Below, piece by piece: positions 31,035 through 40,175 of a DNA stretch of 64,000 nucleotides (positions are counted from its first letter, which is position 1; every line of letters starts with the position of its first letter). Below the pieces are notes generated by a model. That model had not been told where the DNA came from. It made no database searches and saw only the letters and a program-made list of their open reading frames with translations. The translations under genes were made by a program, and so were the position numbers. The stretch comes from Phycisphaerales bacterium (GTDB lineage Bacteria > Planctomycetota > Phycisphaerae > UBA1845 > Fen-1342). The stretch is taken from contig JALHJL010000015.1 of NCBI GenBank assembly GCA_022839625.1, positions 27,436 to 91,435 of the forward strand, read 5' to 3'.

Positions 31035-33920
31035 TCAATGCGCGTCTTCGGGCGCAGCGGGTGCGGTCGTCGGGCGAAAGCGTGCGGCCTGCTCCGGCTT
31101 GTCCCACGCCGCGAAGAACTCCGCCAGCCGCTCGCGCATTTTCTGCGTGCGGGGGTGCGCGTCTCCCAGCGTCCGTTGCAGGCGGTCGTGGGCGGCGAGC
31201 AGATGTTCTTCGGCCTCGGAATGCCGTCCGAGGGCGGCCAGTGTGCGACCGTACCAGCTTTCTACGACGCCCGGATACCAGTGTTCGGGGGATAAGTCTT
31301 GCTGCACGGCGTCCAGGACCGCGGCGAACCCGGGCAGCGCGTCGTCCAGCGCGCCGCGTTCGAACTCCAGGATCGCGAGCTGCAGCTTTGCATGAAGGGT
31401 GTCGATCTGCCGGGGGCCGAACAGACGCTCCCGGTGATGGACCACGTGCTGAAGCAGCTCTTCAGCTTCGTCAAACCGCCGGTCTTCGACGAGCGCGGTC
31501 CCCAGGTTGAGCATGGCGGTCAGCGTATACGGGTTCTCCGCCCCGAGCGCGTGCTGGCAGCCGGCGAGAGTCTGCCGGTACAGCTCCTCGGCCTCGGCGC
31601 GCTTCTCCTGAAGTTGGAGGCACTGTGCCAGGCTGTTCATCGCGTACAGAGAATCGATGTGGTCCGGGCCGCGGGCCTGGCGCGAGCCGGCCAGGGCCTC
31701 GCGCAGCAGGGGTTCCGCCTCGGCGTAGCGCCCGCGCGTGTTCAAGACGCCCGCCAGCATGTTGAGAGCGATCAGTGTCTCCGGGTGCTCCGGTCCCAGC
31801 ACGCGCCGGGCGCGCTCTGCCACCTCCCACATCAGCGGCTCTGCTTCCTCGAGCCGGCCGAGGCTGGAGTAGGCCACCGAGAGGTTGGCCAGGGCGACGA
31901 TGGTCTCGGGATGATCGTCGCCCAACATCCGGCGGTCCCCTTCGTAGACTTCGCGCGAGAGCTGGAGGGCCTCGGCGTATTGCCCTTGCATGCCGAGCAG
32001 CCACGTGTAGCTGCTCATGGCCCGCAGCGTGTCACGGTGGTCCGGCCCCAGCACGCGGCGGGCCGTCTCCAGCCGCTCGCGCATGAGCGCTCCCGCCTCC
32101 TCCAGCTTGCCCTCCGCCGACAGGACGCTGGCCAGATTGCCCATGCTGGTAATCGTGTCCAACGACTCCGGTCCCAGGAGGCGCTGCAAGTTGGCCAGTG
32201 CCGCGCGGTGCAGCTCCTCCGCCTCCTCCAGCTTGCCCTGGAATTCGAGGACGGCGGCGAGATCGTTCATCGTGCGCGTGGTGTCGAGGTGGTCGTGGCC
32301 CAGCAAGCGGCGCCGGGTGGCCAGAATCCGCCGGAACAGCGCCTCCGCCTCGTCCAGCTTGCCGGTCTGTCGCAAGAGCCACGCGCTGTGCATCAAGCTG
32401 GAGAGCGTATCCAGGCCGTCTTCGCCCTGCACTTGGCGCCACAGCTCGTAAGCCTTCTGGAGTTGGGGTTCGGCCTCCGCAAACAGCCCGAGGCTCGCGT
32501 AGGCGTTGCCGATGGCTTCCCGCAGCGCGGCCTCCGTGCGCGGCTCGAGTCCCATCGTCCGCGGCAGCTCTGCGGCCGCCATGTCGAGCGCGTCCGCCAC
32601 GCGGGCCTCGCGGCCCAGGTCCACCGGTGCGGTCAACATGTTGACCAGGAACTGGTTGATGGCCCGCGTCTGCGCGGCCTCCTGCTCGGCGCGGGCCTGG
32701 GCGGCGACCGCCGACGCACGGGCCTGCTCGGTGGCCTCCCGGCGGGTCTCCGCGAGTTGTTCCGCCTCGGTCGCGCGCAGCCACAGCACGGACAGCCACA
32801 CGGCGGCGCCGAGACATACGAGCAGGATCGCGCTGGCGGCCCGCGCCGCGTACTTGTACCGCCGCATCGTCTTGCGCAGCGTGTACAAGGCGCTGTCACG
32901 CTTGGCCTCGATGGGTTCGCCGGCGAGGTAATGTCGCAAGTCGCGGGCCACGTCGCCGGCGGTCTGATAGCGGCGCTCGGGCTCCTTCGCCAGACACTTG
33001 AGTACGATCGTGTCGATTTCGTCATCGAGCTGCCGGGACAGGCTGCTCGGGCGTTGCGGGTCGGCGTTCTGAATGCTGTCGAGCACTTCGCGCAGCGCGC
33101 CCGCCACCGGGTATGGGAACTGGCCGGTCAAGACCTGAAACAGGATGACGCCGAGCGCGTACACGTCGCTGCGGACGTCCGTGCTGTGCGGCCGCCCGCT
33201 GGCTTGCTCGGGACTGGCCCACGGGGGCGAGCCCATGAACTCGCCCGTCAGGCTCATCGGTGCCCCGCCGGGGCCGTCACAGGACTCCAGCGCCAGCTTG
33301 GCCAGTCCGAAGTCGAGCACGAAAGGTTCGCCGCTCGGATCGATGCGGATGTTGCTCGGCTTGAGGTCGCGGTGAATGACGCCGCGCTGGTGCGCGTAGT
33401 TTACCGCGTCACACACCTTCGCAAACAACTGGAGCGCGGTGCGCACATGGCCGAGGGCCGTGGCGCGCGAAGGCGGACCGGAGGACGTTCCCTCGCGGAC
33501 CCCATCGCGCGCGGACCGCGGCGGGGCGGCCCCCGGCGCCCGCGCACCGATCAGCTCATCCAGCCCGCTGCCCTCGATGTACTCCATGACGTAATAGGGA
33601 AAGCCCGCATCGGTCACGCCGCTGTCGTACAGGCGCACGATGTTCGGGTGATGCAGGGCCGCGATGAGGTCGATCTCGCGCTCGAACCGGCGGCGCCGCG
33701 GCTCGGAAGCCCAGGCCCCGTCGAGCAACACCTTGATGGCCACGCGGCGCTTGGTGGAGCGCTGCGTGGCGCTGAACACGACCCCTTGCCCGCCGCGGCC
33801 CAGCTCGCGGAAGTCCTCGTAGCCGGAGATCGCCGGCCGCAGCCGGGTCGGGGCGCGGCTCTGCTTCAGTTCGCCGAGCAACTGGTCGTCATCCCGAAAC
33901 CAGTCGGATTCCTTGTTCAT
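31035..33920 (-). CDS. Ser/Thr protein kinase with transmembrane segment and TPR repeats
   Basis: 961 aa. Residues about 34-340 are a Hanks-type kinase: Gly loop GRGGQGVV (41-48), VAIK with Lys63, HRDLKPSN (183-190), DFG (203-205) and APE-region SPEQA. A 30-residue insert (about 128-158) lies in the hinge region. A single membrane helix follows at 361-382 (YAARAASAILLVCLGAA), then a coiled segment and a long C-terminal array of TPR repeats (about 470-945), of the type A-x-x-x-L-x-x-L-L-G-P-D-H found in kinesin-light-chain-like repeats. It starts 16 nt after the ECF sigma gene, so the kinase and sigma factor are one operon, a pairing common in planctomycetes. Confidence 0.93.
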   Translation of the reverse strand: MNKESDWFRDDDQLLGELKQSRAPTRLRPAISGYEDFRELGRGGQGVVFSATQRSTKRRVAIKVLLDGAWASEPRRRRFEREIDLIAALHHPNIVRLYDSGVTDAGFPYYVMEYIEGSGLDELIGARAPGAAPPRSARDGVREGTSSGPPSRATALGHVRTALQLFAKVCDAVNYAHQRGVIHRDLKPSNIRIDPSGEPFVLDFGLAKLALESCDGPGGAPMSLTGEFMGSPPWASPEQASGRPHSTDVRSDVYALGVILFQVLTGQFPYPVAGALREVLDSIQNADPQRPSSLSRQLDDEIDTIVLKCLAKEPERRYQTAGDVARDLRHYLAGEPIEAKRDSALYTLRKTMRRYKYAARAASAILLVCLGAAVWLSVLWLRATEAEQLAETRREATEQARASAVAAQARAEQEAAQTRAINQFLVNMLTAPVDLGREARVADALDMAAAELPRTMGLEPRTEAALREAIGNAYASLGLFAEAEPQLQKAYELWRQVQGEDGLDTLSSLMHSAWLLRQTGKLDEAEALFRRILATRRRLLGHDHLDTTRTMNDLAAVLEFQGKLEEAEELHRAALANLQRLLGPESLDTITSMGNLASVLSAEGKLEEAGALMRERLETARRVLGPDHRDTLRAMSSYTWLLGMQGQYAEALQLSREVYEGDRRMLGDDHPETIVALANLSVAYSSLGRLEEAEPLMWEVAERARRVLGPEHPETLIALNMLAGVLNTRGRYAEAEPLLREALAGSRQARGPDHIDSLYAMNSLAQCLQLQEKRAEAEELYRQTLAGCQHALGAENPYTLTAMLNLGTALVEDRRFDEAEELLQHVVHHRERLFGPRQIDTLHAKLQLAILEFERGALDDALPGFAAVLDAVQQDLSPEHWYPGVVESWYGRTLAALGRHSEAEEHLLAAHDRLQRTLGDAHPRTQKMRERLAEFFAAWDKPEQAARFRPTTAPAAPEDAH

Positions 33921-33936
33921 GGCGACCCCGGGGCCG

Positions 33937-34524
33937 TCAGCCTTCGTCCTGGATCTGCTGCTCGATCAGCGCGGACAAGCGTCGCATGATCCGTGACTTG
34001 GCCTGATACACCTGGTCCACGCTCATTTCCAGCGCCGCGGCCGTTTCCTGCACGTCACGGCCTTCGACCGCGTAGCGCTGAAACGCCTGGCGGTCGGCGG
34101 AATTGAACTCGGCGGCAACCGTCCGCATCGCCTGGCGCAGATGGTACTGCCGCCATTCGGCCTCCCAGGCCTCCTCGATCCCCTCGTCGGCACTGGCGGC
34201 CCGCGTGGCCTCCTCGATCTGCGGCCAGTCCACTTCGCCCTGGCGCTGCATCTTGCGTTTGAAGATGGCGTGCAAGGTGACGGTCTTCAGGTACGAGCGG
34301 AACTTGCCTTTGCTGGGATCGTAGCGGAAGCCGGGCATCGTCTTGCTGAGCGCCAACAGCACGTCCTGGGCCACGTCCTCGCAGTCTGCCGGTTGCAGAT
34401 TCCGCCGGCGGGCAAAGCCGCTGATCACTTCCCCGTAGCGGTCATAGAATTCCTGCCAGGCGTTTACGTCCTGCCCTTCGCTCAGCCGCTGAAGCAGCGT
34501 GATGTGCGTCGACTGCCCGTACAT
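33937..34524 (-). CDS. ECF-family RNA polymerase sigma factor (kinase-associated)
   Basis: 195 aa. Region 2 is seen in EFYDRYGEVISGFARRRN and CEDVAQDVLLALSKTMPGF; region 4 in FNSADRQAFQRYAVEGRDVQ and LEMSVDQVYQAKSRIMRRL. It belongs to the planctomycete ECF groups encoded next to membrane Ser/Thr kinases, where the kinase is thought to control the sigma factor by phosphorylation in place of an anti-sigma factor. ATG 34524 has a -10-like TATACT only 6 nt upstream, so the mRNA may be leaderless. Confidence 0.92.
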   Translation of the reverse strand: MYGQSTHITLLQRLSEGQDVNAWQEFYDRYGEVISGFARRRNLQPADCEDVAQDVLLALSKTMPGFRYDPSKGKFRSYLKTVTLHAIFKRKMQRQGEVDWPQIEEATRAASADEGIEEAWEAEWRQYHLRQAMRTVAAEFNSADRQAFQRYAVEGRDVQETAAALEMSVDQVYQAKSRIMRRLSALIEQQIQDEG

Positions 34525-34530
34525 ACCTAC

Positions 34531-34536
34531 AGTATA
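34531..34536 (-). promoter_or_regulatory. -10-like element adjacent to the sigma factor start
   Basis: On the minus strand TATACT ends 6 nt before ATG 34524. Transcription starting 6-7 nt after it would begin at or beside the ATG, giving a leaderless message. No good -35 is seen, so an alternative sigma factor, perhaps autoregulation, is possible. Confidence 0.35.
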
Positions 34537-34691
34537 ACTCGTGCGCCCCGCCGATCGAGTGGAAGATGTCCTGCCACGTGTTGCTCAAGAGCGGTAGGGC
34601 ACCGCAGAGCGCCGCACGGGGGGCGTCGGTTGGGACCCGGTGCGGCGGCAGGTTGTGGCGCGGCCGGCTTGCCTCGTTCGCGCGCCCCCGG

Positions 34692-35273
34692 TCAGCGGCC
34701 GCCGAGGAGTGCGGTTAACTGCTGCATGAGGTGGGTAAGCTGTTCTAGCGGTGCCCGTTCGTCCGCCAGTTCGCCAAGACACCGGGCGAGGCGCGCGACC
34801 CGCGAACCCGGATACGCGGCGGCCCCTGATTGGGTGGGCGGGGCGCTGGCCAGTGCCGGGCGGGCTCGGCCCGAGTCAACGAAATCGTCGATTTCGATCG
34901 GCTCATCGAAGTGGATGTTCACTTCGTGCGCCCGGCCGTGCACACAGCGGCAGCGGACGACCATGCCGGCTGCGCGCACCTGCTCCCCGTCCACGGCGCG
35001 CAGCGTGATGACGCAAGCCGTGCCGGGGTACAGGAAACCGCCGTGCAGGACACTGATCCCGCCGACGGAGAGGTTCCGGGGCCGCACGACGAACTGCACC
35101 GCCTTCCCCTCGATCTGAAGCCCCAGACCCTCGCGAATCTGATAGCGATAGCGGGGGTTGCTGCGCAAGTCGGACCGCACCGAGCAGCCGGATTCGTCCA
35201 GCCGCTTGAGAATCCGCAACTGCTCGGCTTCCGGCAGTCGCAGCGCATCCAGACGCTCAACTCGCTCGATCAC
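34692..35273 (-). CDS. PilZ-domain protein
   Basis: 193 aa. The central domain (about residues 36-130) has the c-di-GMP-binding pattern of PilZ: an Arg-rich RSDLRSNPRYRY stretch, then NLSVGGISVLHGGFL (the D/N-x-S-x-x-G motif) and a beta-rich segment ending VNIHFDEP. The C-terminal 60 residues (ARLARCLGELADERAPLEQL) are predicted to be helical. It is probably a c-di-GMP effector in motility, adhesion or exopolysaccharide control. No neighbour shows which. It starts at ATG 35273 and is monocistronic. Confidence 0.8.
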   Translation of the reverse strand: MIERVERLDALRLPEAEQLRILKRLDESGCSVRSDLRSNPRYRYQIREGLGLQIEGKAVQFVVRPRNLSVGGISVLHGGFLYPGTACVITLRAVDGEQVRAAGMVVRCRCVHGRAHEVNIHFDEPIEIDDFVDSGRARPALASAPPTQSGAAAYPGSRVARLARCLGELADERAPLEQLTHLMQQLTALLGGR

Positions 35274-35615
35274 GCGCTACTCCATTCCGCTGGCACGTAG
35301 TGCTTGTGACATCAGTATCGAATCGGCCAGCCCGAAGCGTGAGTTGCGGCTCGTCCCCGGAGCCGGCCGGCGGCGGACCCCGTGGCGGGGATACGAGCAT
35401 CGCCCGCAGACACGGCCGCCGGCGGCCCCCGCTGGCCGCCGGATTATGGGCCGGCAGCTCACCTCCCGCGTCTCGCGGCCGGAAGATGCCCGACCGCGAG
35501 CCCGCGCCGCGGCGCCCGTGTCCGATAACGCCAGGCGAGCGCTGCACTCCTGTGGAAGCCGCACATCGCCTCGCCGACCGGGGCGGGCTAGTCCGGCGGC
35601 AAGGCGCGCGTCCGT
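35274..35615. other. Intergenic spacer, nothing recognised
   Basis: 342 bp of very high G+C between the GT-C glycosyltransferase stop and the PilZ start. There are local palindromes (for example GGCCGCCGGCGGCC near 35420) but no tandem repeat, RNA gene, terminator with a T run or credible coding frame. Confidence 0.4.
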
Positions 35616-37220
35616 TCAATTGCCCGCTGCAGACCGGCGGGCGCGCCGGTCAGGGGCCCGCACACCACGGCGTGAGTCGGCATGAGGGTCATCGGTCCGG
35701 TGCAACGTGGCGAGCGACGCGATGGTCAGCGCCGTGCCGAGCAGCGCGGAGAGCGTGAAGAACCACTCGCGCGCCCGGGTCGCGCGATGCACCTCACGAT
35801 ACCTCTCGTGATGGGCAGCCAGCACCCGTTGGAGAGCCTGTCGTTTCTCGTCCTCGCCGGCGGGGTATGTTGCCGTCTGCGCGCTGAACTGCTGGACCAG
35901 GCTGGTCTGCATCTCGGTCCATTGGCCGCGCCCGGAGCGCAGCCACATCGGCCAACTGAGCTGCGCCATCATGACGACCAGGAGCAGCACGAGGCCCGGC
36001 CACGCGCGCCAAGCCAGCGCGGCCACGACTCCAAGAAACGGCAGCGCCAGGATCAGGTAGCGCTCGTGGACCTCGGTGGGCAGCATGACAAACAGCAGCA
36101 GGCTCAGCGTGGTCCATAGGAGGAGTGCCCGGCGGTCGTGTTGCCAGAAGCGGACGGCATAGACAAACCCGCCCGCCAGTCCCGCGAGCAGAAACAGCTT
36201 GCCCCACGCCCCGCGTGTCAGGCCGAGCCAGACGGCGCGCGCGTCGATCGAGTCGGCCAGCAGCAGGTGCAGATACCAGATGTTGAACGCCTTCAGCGTC
36301 GTCAGGTGCGAGTAGGTGGAGAACAGGTTCTCCACGTAACTCCGGCGGAGCCACTCCCAGCCGCTATGCAGCGTGAACGGCAGGGCGATCACCAGCAGGG
36401 CGGCCGCTGCCACCAGCCCGCCGGCCAGCACGCGCCAGTATGGCCGGGTCGTGACCAGCGCCAGGCCCCACAGCGGCACGAACAGGATGGCCTGCGGCTT
36501 GAGCCCCAGCGCGATCCCCCACAGCAAACCAGCCACAAGCCAGCGCCGGCGCAGCATGGCGTACAGCATCCACACGGCCGGCGCCAGAAGCACGCTGTCC
36601 GTCTGAGCCCAGACGACGGAATCCCACCACAACGGCGGCAAGAGCAGAACGAGCAGGTAGGTGAGGCGCGGCGCCCAGCCCGGGCGAAAGAGCGCCACCA
36701 GGGCCGCGCAGCCTGCGGCGACAAGGAAATCCCCCAGGATGCTCCAGGCGGTGAAGGTCCCCAGTGACGCCGGCGTGTTGATCAGCCGGTCGCTGCTGAT
36801 GGCGCGAAAGGCAAGCCCGGACGTGTACAGCAGGTACGCCGAAAGCGGCGGGTAGTTGCAGACGCGGTCGAAGGAGCGTTGGCCGACGTTCCAGCGGCGT
36901 TTGGCCTTGTCCCAGGCGCGCATGTCATGCCGATCCGGCGGTTCGTCGTAAAGCGTGAGGACGCCGCGGTCGGTGGCCTGGATTCCCCAGCGGACGAAGT
37001 CGTCATGGTCGCCGGGGTATAGCATCCCGGCGAAGACGGGCGTGGGCACGGAGGGGACCAGCGGTGCGAGTATCAAACCCACGCGCAGCAGAAGGGCCAG
37101 CACGGTGACGCCGATCCAGAAGGCGAGTACCGCCCGCGACGCCGGCCGAAAGCGGGGCGCCGCCGCGTGGACTCTGGACTCCGTGCGGCGGGCGGAAGGC
37201 TGCTTGCCAGGTCGGCTCAC
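35616..37220 (-). CDS. GT-C-type membrane glycosyltransferase (ALG6/PMT-like)
   Basis: 534 aa with about 11-12 membrane helices. The first loop holds PGDHDDFVRWGIQATDRGVL, where an acidic pair (DHDD) is the expected catalytic feature of GT-C enzymes that use polyprenyl-phosphate sugars. Further landmarks are CNYPPLSAYLLY, LPPLWWDSVVWAQTDSVLLA, GLKPQAILFVPLW and MLPTEVHERYLILALPFL, the last close to the ALG6/ALG8 H-E-R/K-Y motif. It probably adds a hexose to a lipid-linked or surface glycan. The C-terminal 40 residues are Arg-rich and cytoplasmic. It is 14 bp from yajC on the same strand. Confidence 0.82.
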   Translation of the reverse strand: MSRPGKQPSARRTESRVHAAAPRFRPASRAVLAFWIGVTVLALLLRVGLILAPLVPSVPTPVFAGMLYPGDHDDFVRWGIQATDRGVLTLYDEPPDRHDMRAWDKAKRRWNVGQRSFDRVCNYPPLSAYLLYTSGLAFRAISSDRLINTPASLGTFTAWSILGDFLVAAGCAALVALFRPGWAPRLTYLLVLLLPPLWWDSVVWAQTDSVLLAPAVWMLYAMLRRRWLVAGLLWGIALGLKPQAILFVPLWGLALVTTRPYWRVLAGGLVAAAALLVIALPFTLHSGWEWLRRSYVENLFSTYSHLTTLKAFNIWYLHLLLADSIDARAVWLGLTRGAWGKLFLLAGLAGGFVYAVRFWQHDRRALLLWTTLSLLLFVMLPTEVHERYLILALPFLGVVAALAWRAWPGLVLLLVVMMAQLSWPMWLRSGRGQWTEMQTSLVQQFSAQTATYPAGEDEKRQALQRVLAAHHERYREVHRATRAREWFFTLSALLGTALTIASLATLHRTDDPHADSRRGVRAPDRRARRSAAGN

Positions 37221-37234
37221 GGGACGGCCCCAGG

Positions 37235-37588
37235 TCAGCCGCCGGCGGCGGGGACGTCGTGCAGCACTTCCTTGATCGCGGTGCGGTTGAAGTGGATCTT
37301 CGTGTTGCTGGCCTCGTCGACCTTGAGAACCACGACGTTGTCGCGCACGTCGACAACCGTTCCGATCAGGCCGCCGATCGTCTGCACGCGGTCGTTCTTC
37401 TTGAGCGCCGCGAGCATCTGCTCATAGCGCCGGCGTTCCTTGGAGCGTCCGCGCGACATCACCCACCAGAAGATGACGAGCACCAGAACAAGGGGGACCA
37501 GCGGACTGCGGAGCAGGCCGGCGGGCCCCTCAGGCCCGGGCTGCGTGGTCGGGGCCGCTTGTGCCAGCAACGTGTAGAGCGCGATCAT
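37235..37588 (-). CDS. yajC: Preprotein translocase auxiliary subunit YajC
   Basis: 117 aa from ATG 37588, which overlaps the tgt stop codon (ATGA). One membrane helix (LVPLVLVLVIFWWVMSRG) is followed by the conserved cytoplasmic domain: RRRYEQMLAALKKNDRVQTI, GGLIGTVVDVRDNVVVLKVD and the end TKIHFNRTAIKEVL. YajC associates with SecDF at the Sec translocon. The tgt-yajC order is the common bacterial arrangement; secDF would be expected next but a glycosyltransferase gene follows instead. Confidence 0.95.
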   Translation of the reverse strand: MIALYTLLAQAAPTTQPGPEGPAGLLRSPLVPLVLVLVIFWWVMSRGRSKERRRYEQMLAALKKNDRVQTIGGLIGTVVDVRDNVVVLKVDEASNTKIHFNRTAIKEVLHDVPAAGG

Positions 37589-38721
37589 TCGTCTTCCTTT
37601 GTTTCGGGCTCGGCGCCGACCAGGCCGGATTCGAACGTGCGCCGCCACGTGGCGAACGTCCCGGCCCCGATCGCGTCGCGCATCTGCCGCATGAGCGACT
37701 GATAGAAGCGGATATTATGCAGCGAGACCAGCGTGCCACCAAGCACCTCCCCGCACAGAAAGAGGTGCCGCAGGTAGCCGCGCGAGAAGGTCCGGCACGT
37801 GTAGCAGTCGCAGGCCGGATCGAGCGGCTCGGCGGCGCGGGTGTGGCATGCGTTTCGCAGCCGCCGGGCACCTACGCTTGTGAACGCGTATCCCTTCCGC
37901 CCGTTGCGCGTCGGGAGCACGCAGTCGAACTGGTCGACGCCGGCCGCGACCGCCGCGACCAGGTCCTGCGGAGTTCCCACGCCCATCAGGTACCTCGGCC
38001 GGTCGGCGGGCAACTCGGGCACGAACGCCGCCAGCAACTCGTGCATCTCCGCGGGCGGCTCGCCGACGGAGAGACCCCCCACTGCGAATCCGTCAAACCC
38101 GACCTCGACCAGTTGCGCGGCGCACTGCCGCCGCAACTCCAGGTCCAATCCGCCCTGTATGATGCCGTACAGCGCCTGTGTCTCAATCCGATGGGCCGCC
38201 CGGCTACGCCGTGCCCAGGCCACGGTGCGGTCGACCGCGGCGCGGAGCACGGCCGGCTCAGCGGGGAGGGGCGGGCACTCGTCCAGCACCATGATGATGT
38301 CGGCTCCGAGCTGGTTCTGAATCTGAATCGCCGACTCCGGGGTCAGCCGCACCAGCGTCCCGTCGATGTGCGAGCGGAAGTCCACGCCGTCGTCGTGCAC
38401 GCGACGCAGCTCGGCGAGCGAGAAGACCTGGTAGCCGCCGCTGTCGGTGAGCAGGGGGCGGTCCCAGCCCATGAAGCGGTGCAGTCCGCCGAGTGCGGCG
38501 ACGGTCTCCGCGCCGGGCCGCAGCATCAGGTGGTACGTGTTCGCCAGGAGGATTTGTGCGCCGGTCTCAAGAAGCTGCGCCGGCGAGAGGCCCTTGACGG
38601 CGGCCCGCGTTCCGATCGGCATGAAGGTCGGAGTGTCGATCGCGCCGTGGGGTGTGGCGATGACGCCGCGCCGTGCGGCTCCGCACGTGTGCTTGATCTC
38701 GAAGGCGAACGCCGCACTCAC
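37585..38721 (-). CDS. tgt: Queuine tRNA-ribosyltransferase
   Basis: 378-aa enzyme that exchanges guanine-34 of GUN-anticodon tRNAs for preQ1. Key parts: HGAIDTPTFMPIGTRAAVKG, the catalytic-site LLTDSGGYQVFSL, VLDECPP, YGIIQGGLDLELRRQ, GFAVGGLSVGEP, FDCVLPTRNGRKGYAFT and the zinc site CDCYTCRTFSRGYLRHLF with a later His. GTG 38721 is chosen because it overlaps the upstream TGA by the GTGA pattern; the frame is open further but encodes the other gene's C-terminus out of frame. It lies in one operon with the TPR/alpha-CTD gene and yajC. Confidence 0.96.
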   Translation of the reverse strand: MSAAFAFEIKHTCGAARRGVIATPHGAIDTPTFMPIGTRAAVKGLSPAQLLETGAQILLANTYHLMLRPGAETVAALGGLHRFMGWDRPLLTDSGGYQVFSLAELRRVHDDGVDFRSHIDGTLVRLTPESAIQIQNQLGADIIMVLDECPPLPAEPAVLRAAVDRTVAWARRSRAAHRIETQALYGIIQGGLDLELRRQCAAQLVEVGFDGFAVGGLSVGEPPAEMHELLAAFVPELPADRPRYLMGVGTPQDLVAAVAAGVDQFDCVLPTRNGRKGYAFTSVGARRLRNACHTRAAEPLDPACDCYTCRTFSRGYLRHLFLCGEVLGGTLVSLHNIRFYQSLMRQMRDAIGAGTFATWRRTFESGLVGAEPETKEDE

Positions 38722-40058
38722 TCCGGGCGTTTCACGGCCAGCTGGAGGCCGTGCTCCGCCAGGCGGGCCTTGATCTCGTTCAGTGACGTCACGCCGAAGT
38801 TCCGCGTCGCCAGCAGTTCCACTTCGCTGTATTGGATTAGATCGACGAGGGTCGCGATGTTCAGGCGCTGCAGACAACGGCGGGCCCGCACGGAGAGCTC
38901 GAGTTCGGCGACCGACTTGGACCAGGCGGCCTCCTGGGAAGGCGGGAGGGGGGCGGCCTTGGGCGGCGGTTCCGGCTCGTCAGCGGCCAGCAGATCCATC
39001 TCGTCCGGGCTCATGCCCAGCCGCACGCCCTTGCGCGTCAGCAGGGCCTTGATCTCGTTCAACGAAGTGTCGCCGAAGTTCTTGTAGGCCAGCAACTCGG
39101 CCTCGGTCAGCCGGATGAGCTCCCCCATGGTGCGGATGTTCATCTTCCGCAGGCAGTTGCGGGCCCGGACGGAGAGCTCGTACTCGGACAGGGGGGTGTC
39201 GAGGAGCTGGGCACGGGCGTCGACGTGCTCGATCCGGGTTTCGTCGATCACCATTTCCTGGCAGCTTTCGACGTCCTTGAGGAACAGGCGGGCGCGCGTG
39301 TGGTTCGGGTATCCCCGCAGCACGCGACGCAGGCAGGACGCCGCCTGCTGGTACCGGCCGGCGTCTTCATAGATCACGGCCGCGTTGAGCAGGGCGTTGA
39401 CGTGGCAGCGCGGCTGCAACGCCAAGCGATGGTACAACTCCAACGCCTCGTCGTCGGCCCCCCACAAGTCGTACAGCAGGGCCGACGCGAACATCGCCTC
39501 CGCATGGTCGGGGTCGAGTGTCAGGGCGCGCTCAAACGACTCCAACGCCGCTTCCCGCTCGCCCTGCCGACCGGCCAGCAGCCCCTTGACGAAGTGCCAG
39601 TCGGCGCGGTCCGGGCCGTCGTGGTCATGCCTCTGGACCAGCTTCGCGGCGGCGGTCAGGTCGCCCGCCCGGACGTAGACCAGCGCGCTGCGCAGGTCGA
39701 CGTCCAGCGCATCCCAGCCGTGGCGGGCCGCCTGCCGCAACTCGTCCAGCGCCGTCTCCCAGCGTGCGAGCGCGATGGCGGCCTGGGCAGCGTAGTAGTG
39801 TCGCTGCTTGGACGCAGGCGCCCGCTCGAACCACTCCAGGGCGTCCTGGTACTTTCCGAGCAGCAGCAGCCCGAGCGCGACTTTGAGGGCCTCGCCCTGG
39901 CCTCGTTCGGCGCTCTGGCGGTACTCCTTCACCTGTCCCGCGAACCGCTCCAGCGCGGAGAACGAGGCGAACACGCTGTCCGCATAGCGCTCCAGGGTCT
40001 CGGGGGTGACTTCTGCAAGTTCGAAGAAGGACGCTGAGTCGAGTGCATCCGCCATCAT
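38718..40058 (-). CDS. TPR protein with two RNA-polymerase-alpha-CTD-like modules
   Basis: 446 aa from ATG 40058 (ATG 40055 is equally possible). Residues about 40-260 are TPR-like repeats (LLLLGKYQDALEWFERAP, LESFERALTLDPDHAEAMF, GRYQQAASCLRRVLRGYP). Two copies of the alpha-CTD helix-hairpin-helix follow: LSEYELSVRARNCLRKMNI to NFGDTSLNEIKALLTRKG (about 295-360), and AELELSVRARRCLQRLNI to NFGVTSLNEIKARLAEHG (about 385-440). In RNA polymerase alpha this module binds UP-element DNA and regulators. A free protein with two may influence transcription or bind ribosomal or RNAP partners. It is encoded upstream of tgt with a 4-nt overlap. Confidence 0.88.
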   Translation of the reverse strand: MMADALDSASFFELAEVTPETLERYADSVFASFSALERFAGQVKEYRQSAERGQGEALKVALGLLLLGKYQDALEWFERAPASKQRHYYAAQAAIALARWETALDELRQAARHGWDALDVDLRSALVYVRAGDLTAAAKLVQRHDHDGPDRADWHFVKGLLAGRQGEREAALESFERALTLDPDHAEAMFASALLYDLWGADDEALELYHRLALQPRCHVNALLNAAVIYEDAGRYQQAASCLRRVLRGYPNHTRARLFLKDVESCQEMVIDETRIEHVDARAQLLDTPLSEYELSVRARNCLRKMNIRTMGELIRLTEAELLAYKNFGDTSLNEIKALLTRKGVRLGMSPDEMDLLAADEPEPPPKAAPLPPSQEAAWSKSVAELELSVRARRCLQRLNIATLVDLIQYSEVELLATRNFGVTSLNEIKARLAEHGLQLAVKRPE

Positions 40059-40113
40059 CACAGGGTGGCTCCACCTGTCCCGCCATGAACCACGCAAATT
40101 TCCGTAAACGCTC

Positions 40114-40119
40114 TATAAT
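40114..40119 (+). promoter_or_regulatory. Consensus -10 element for metH
   Basis: TATAAT at 40114-40119 lies about 57 bp before ATG 40176, giving a leader near 50 nt. The sequence 17 bp upstream is a poor -35 (CACGCA-like). No cobalamin or SAM riboswitch fits in so short a leader. The opposite strand carries the divergent TPR/alpha-CTD gene. Confidence 0.5.
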
Positions 40120-40175
40120 ACGCGCCGGCCGGCCCGTGGCAAGGGCCGCGCTGCTCCGCGTCGGCCCTGGTGCAT

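Noticed and set aside
36138..36767. Plus-strand open frame opposite the GT-C glycosyltransferase
   Set aside because: Gln/Arg/Pro-rich antisense shadow of a well-supported membrane protein gene.
40059..40175. Cobalamin or SAM riboswitch before metH
   Set aside because: The leader after the TATAAT element is only about 50 nt, too short, and no B12 box or SAM core is visible.
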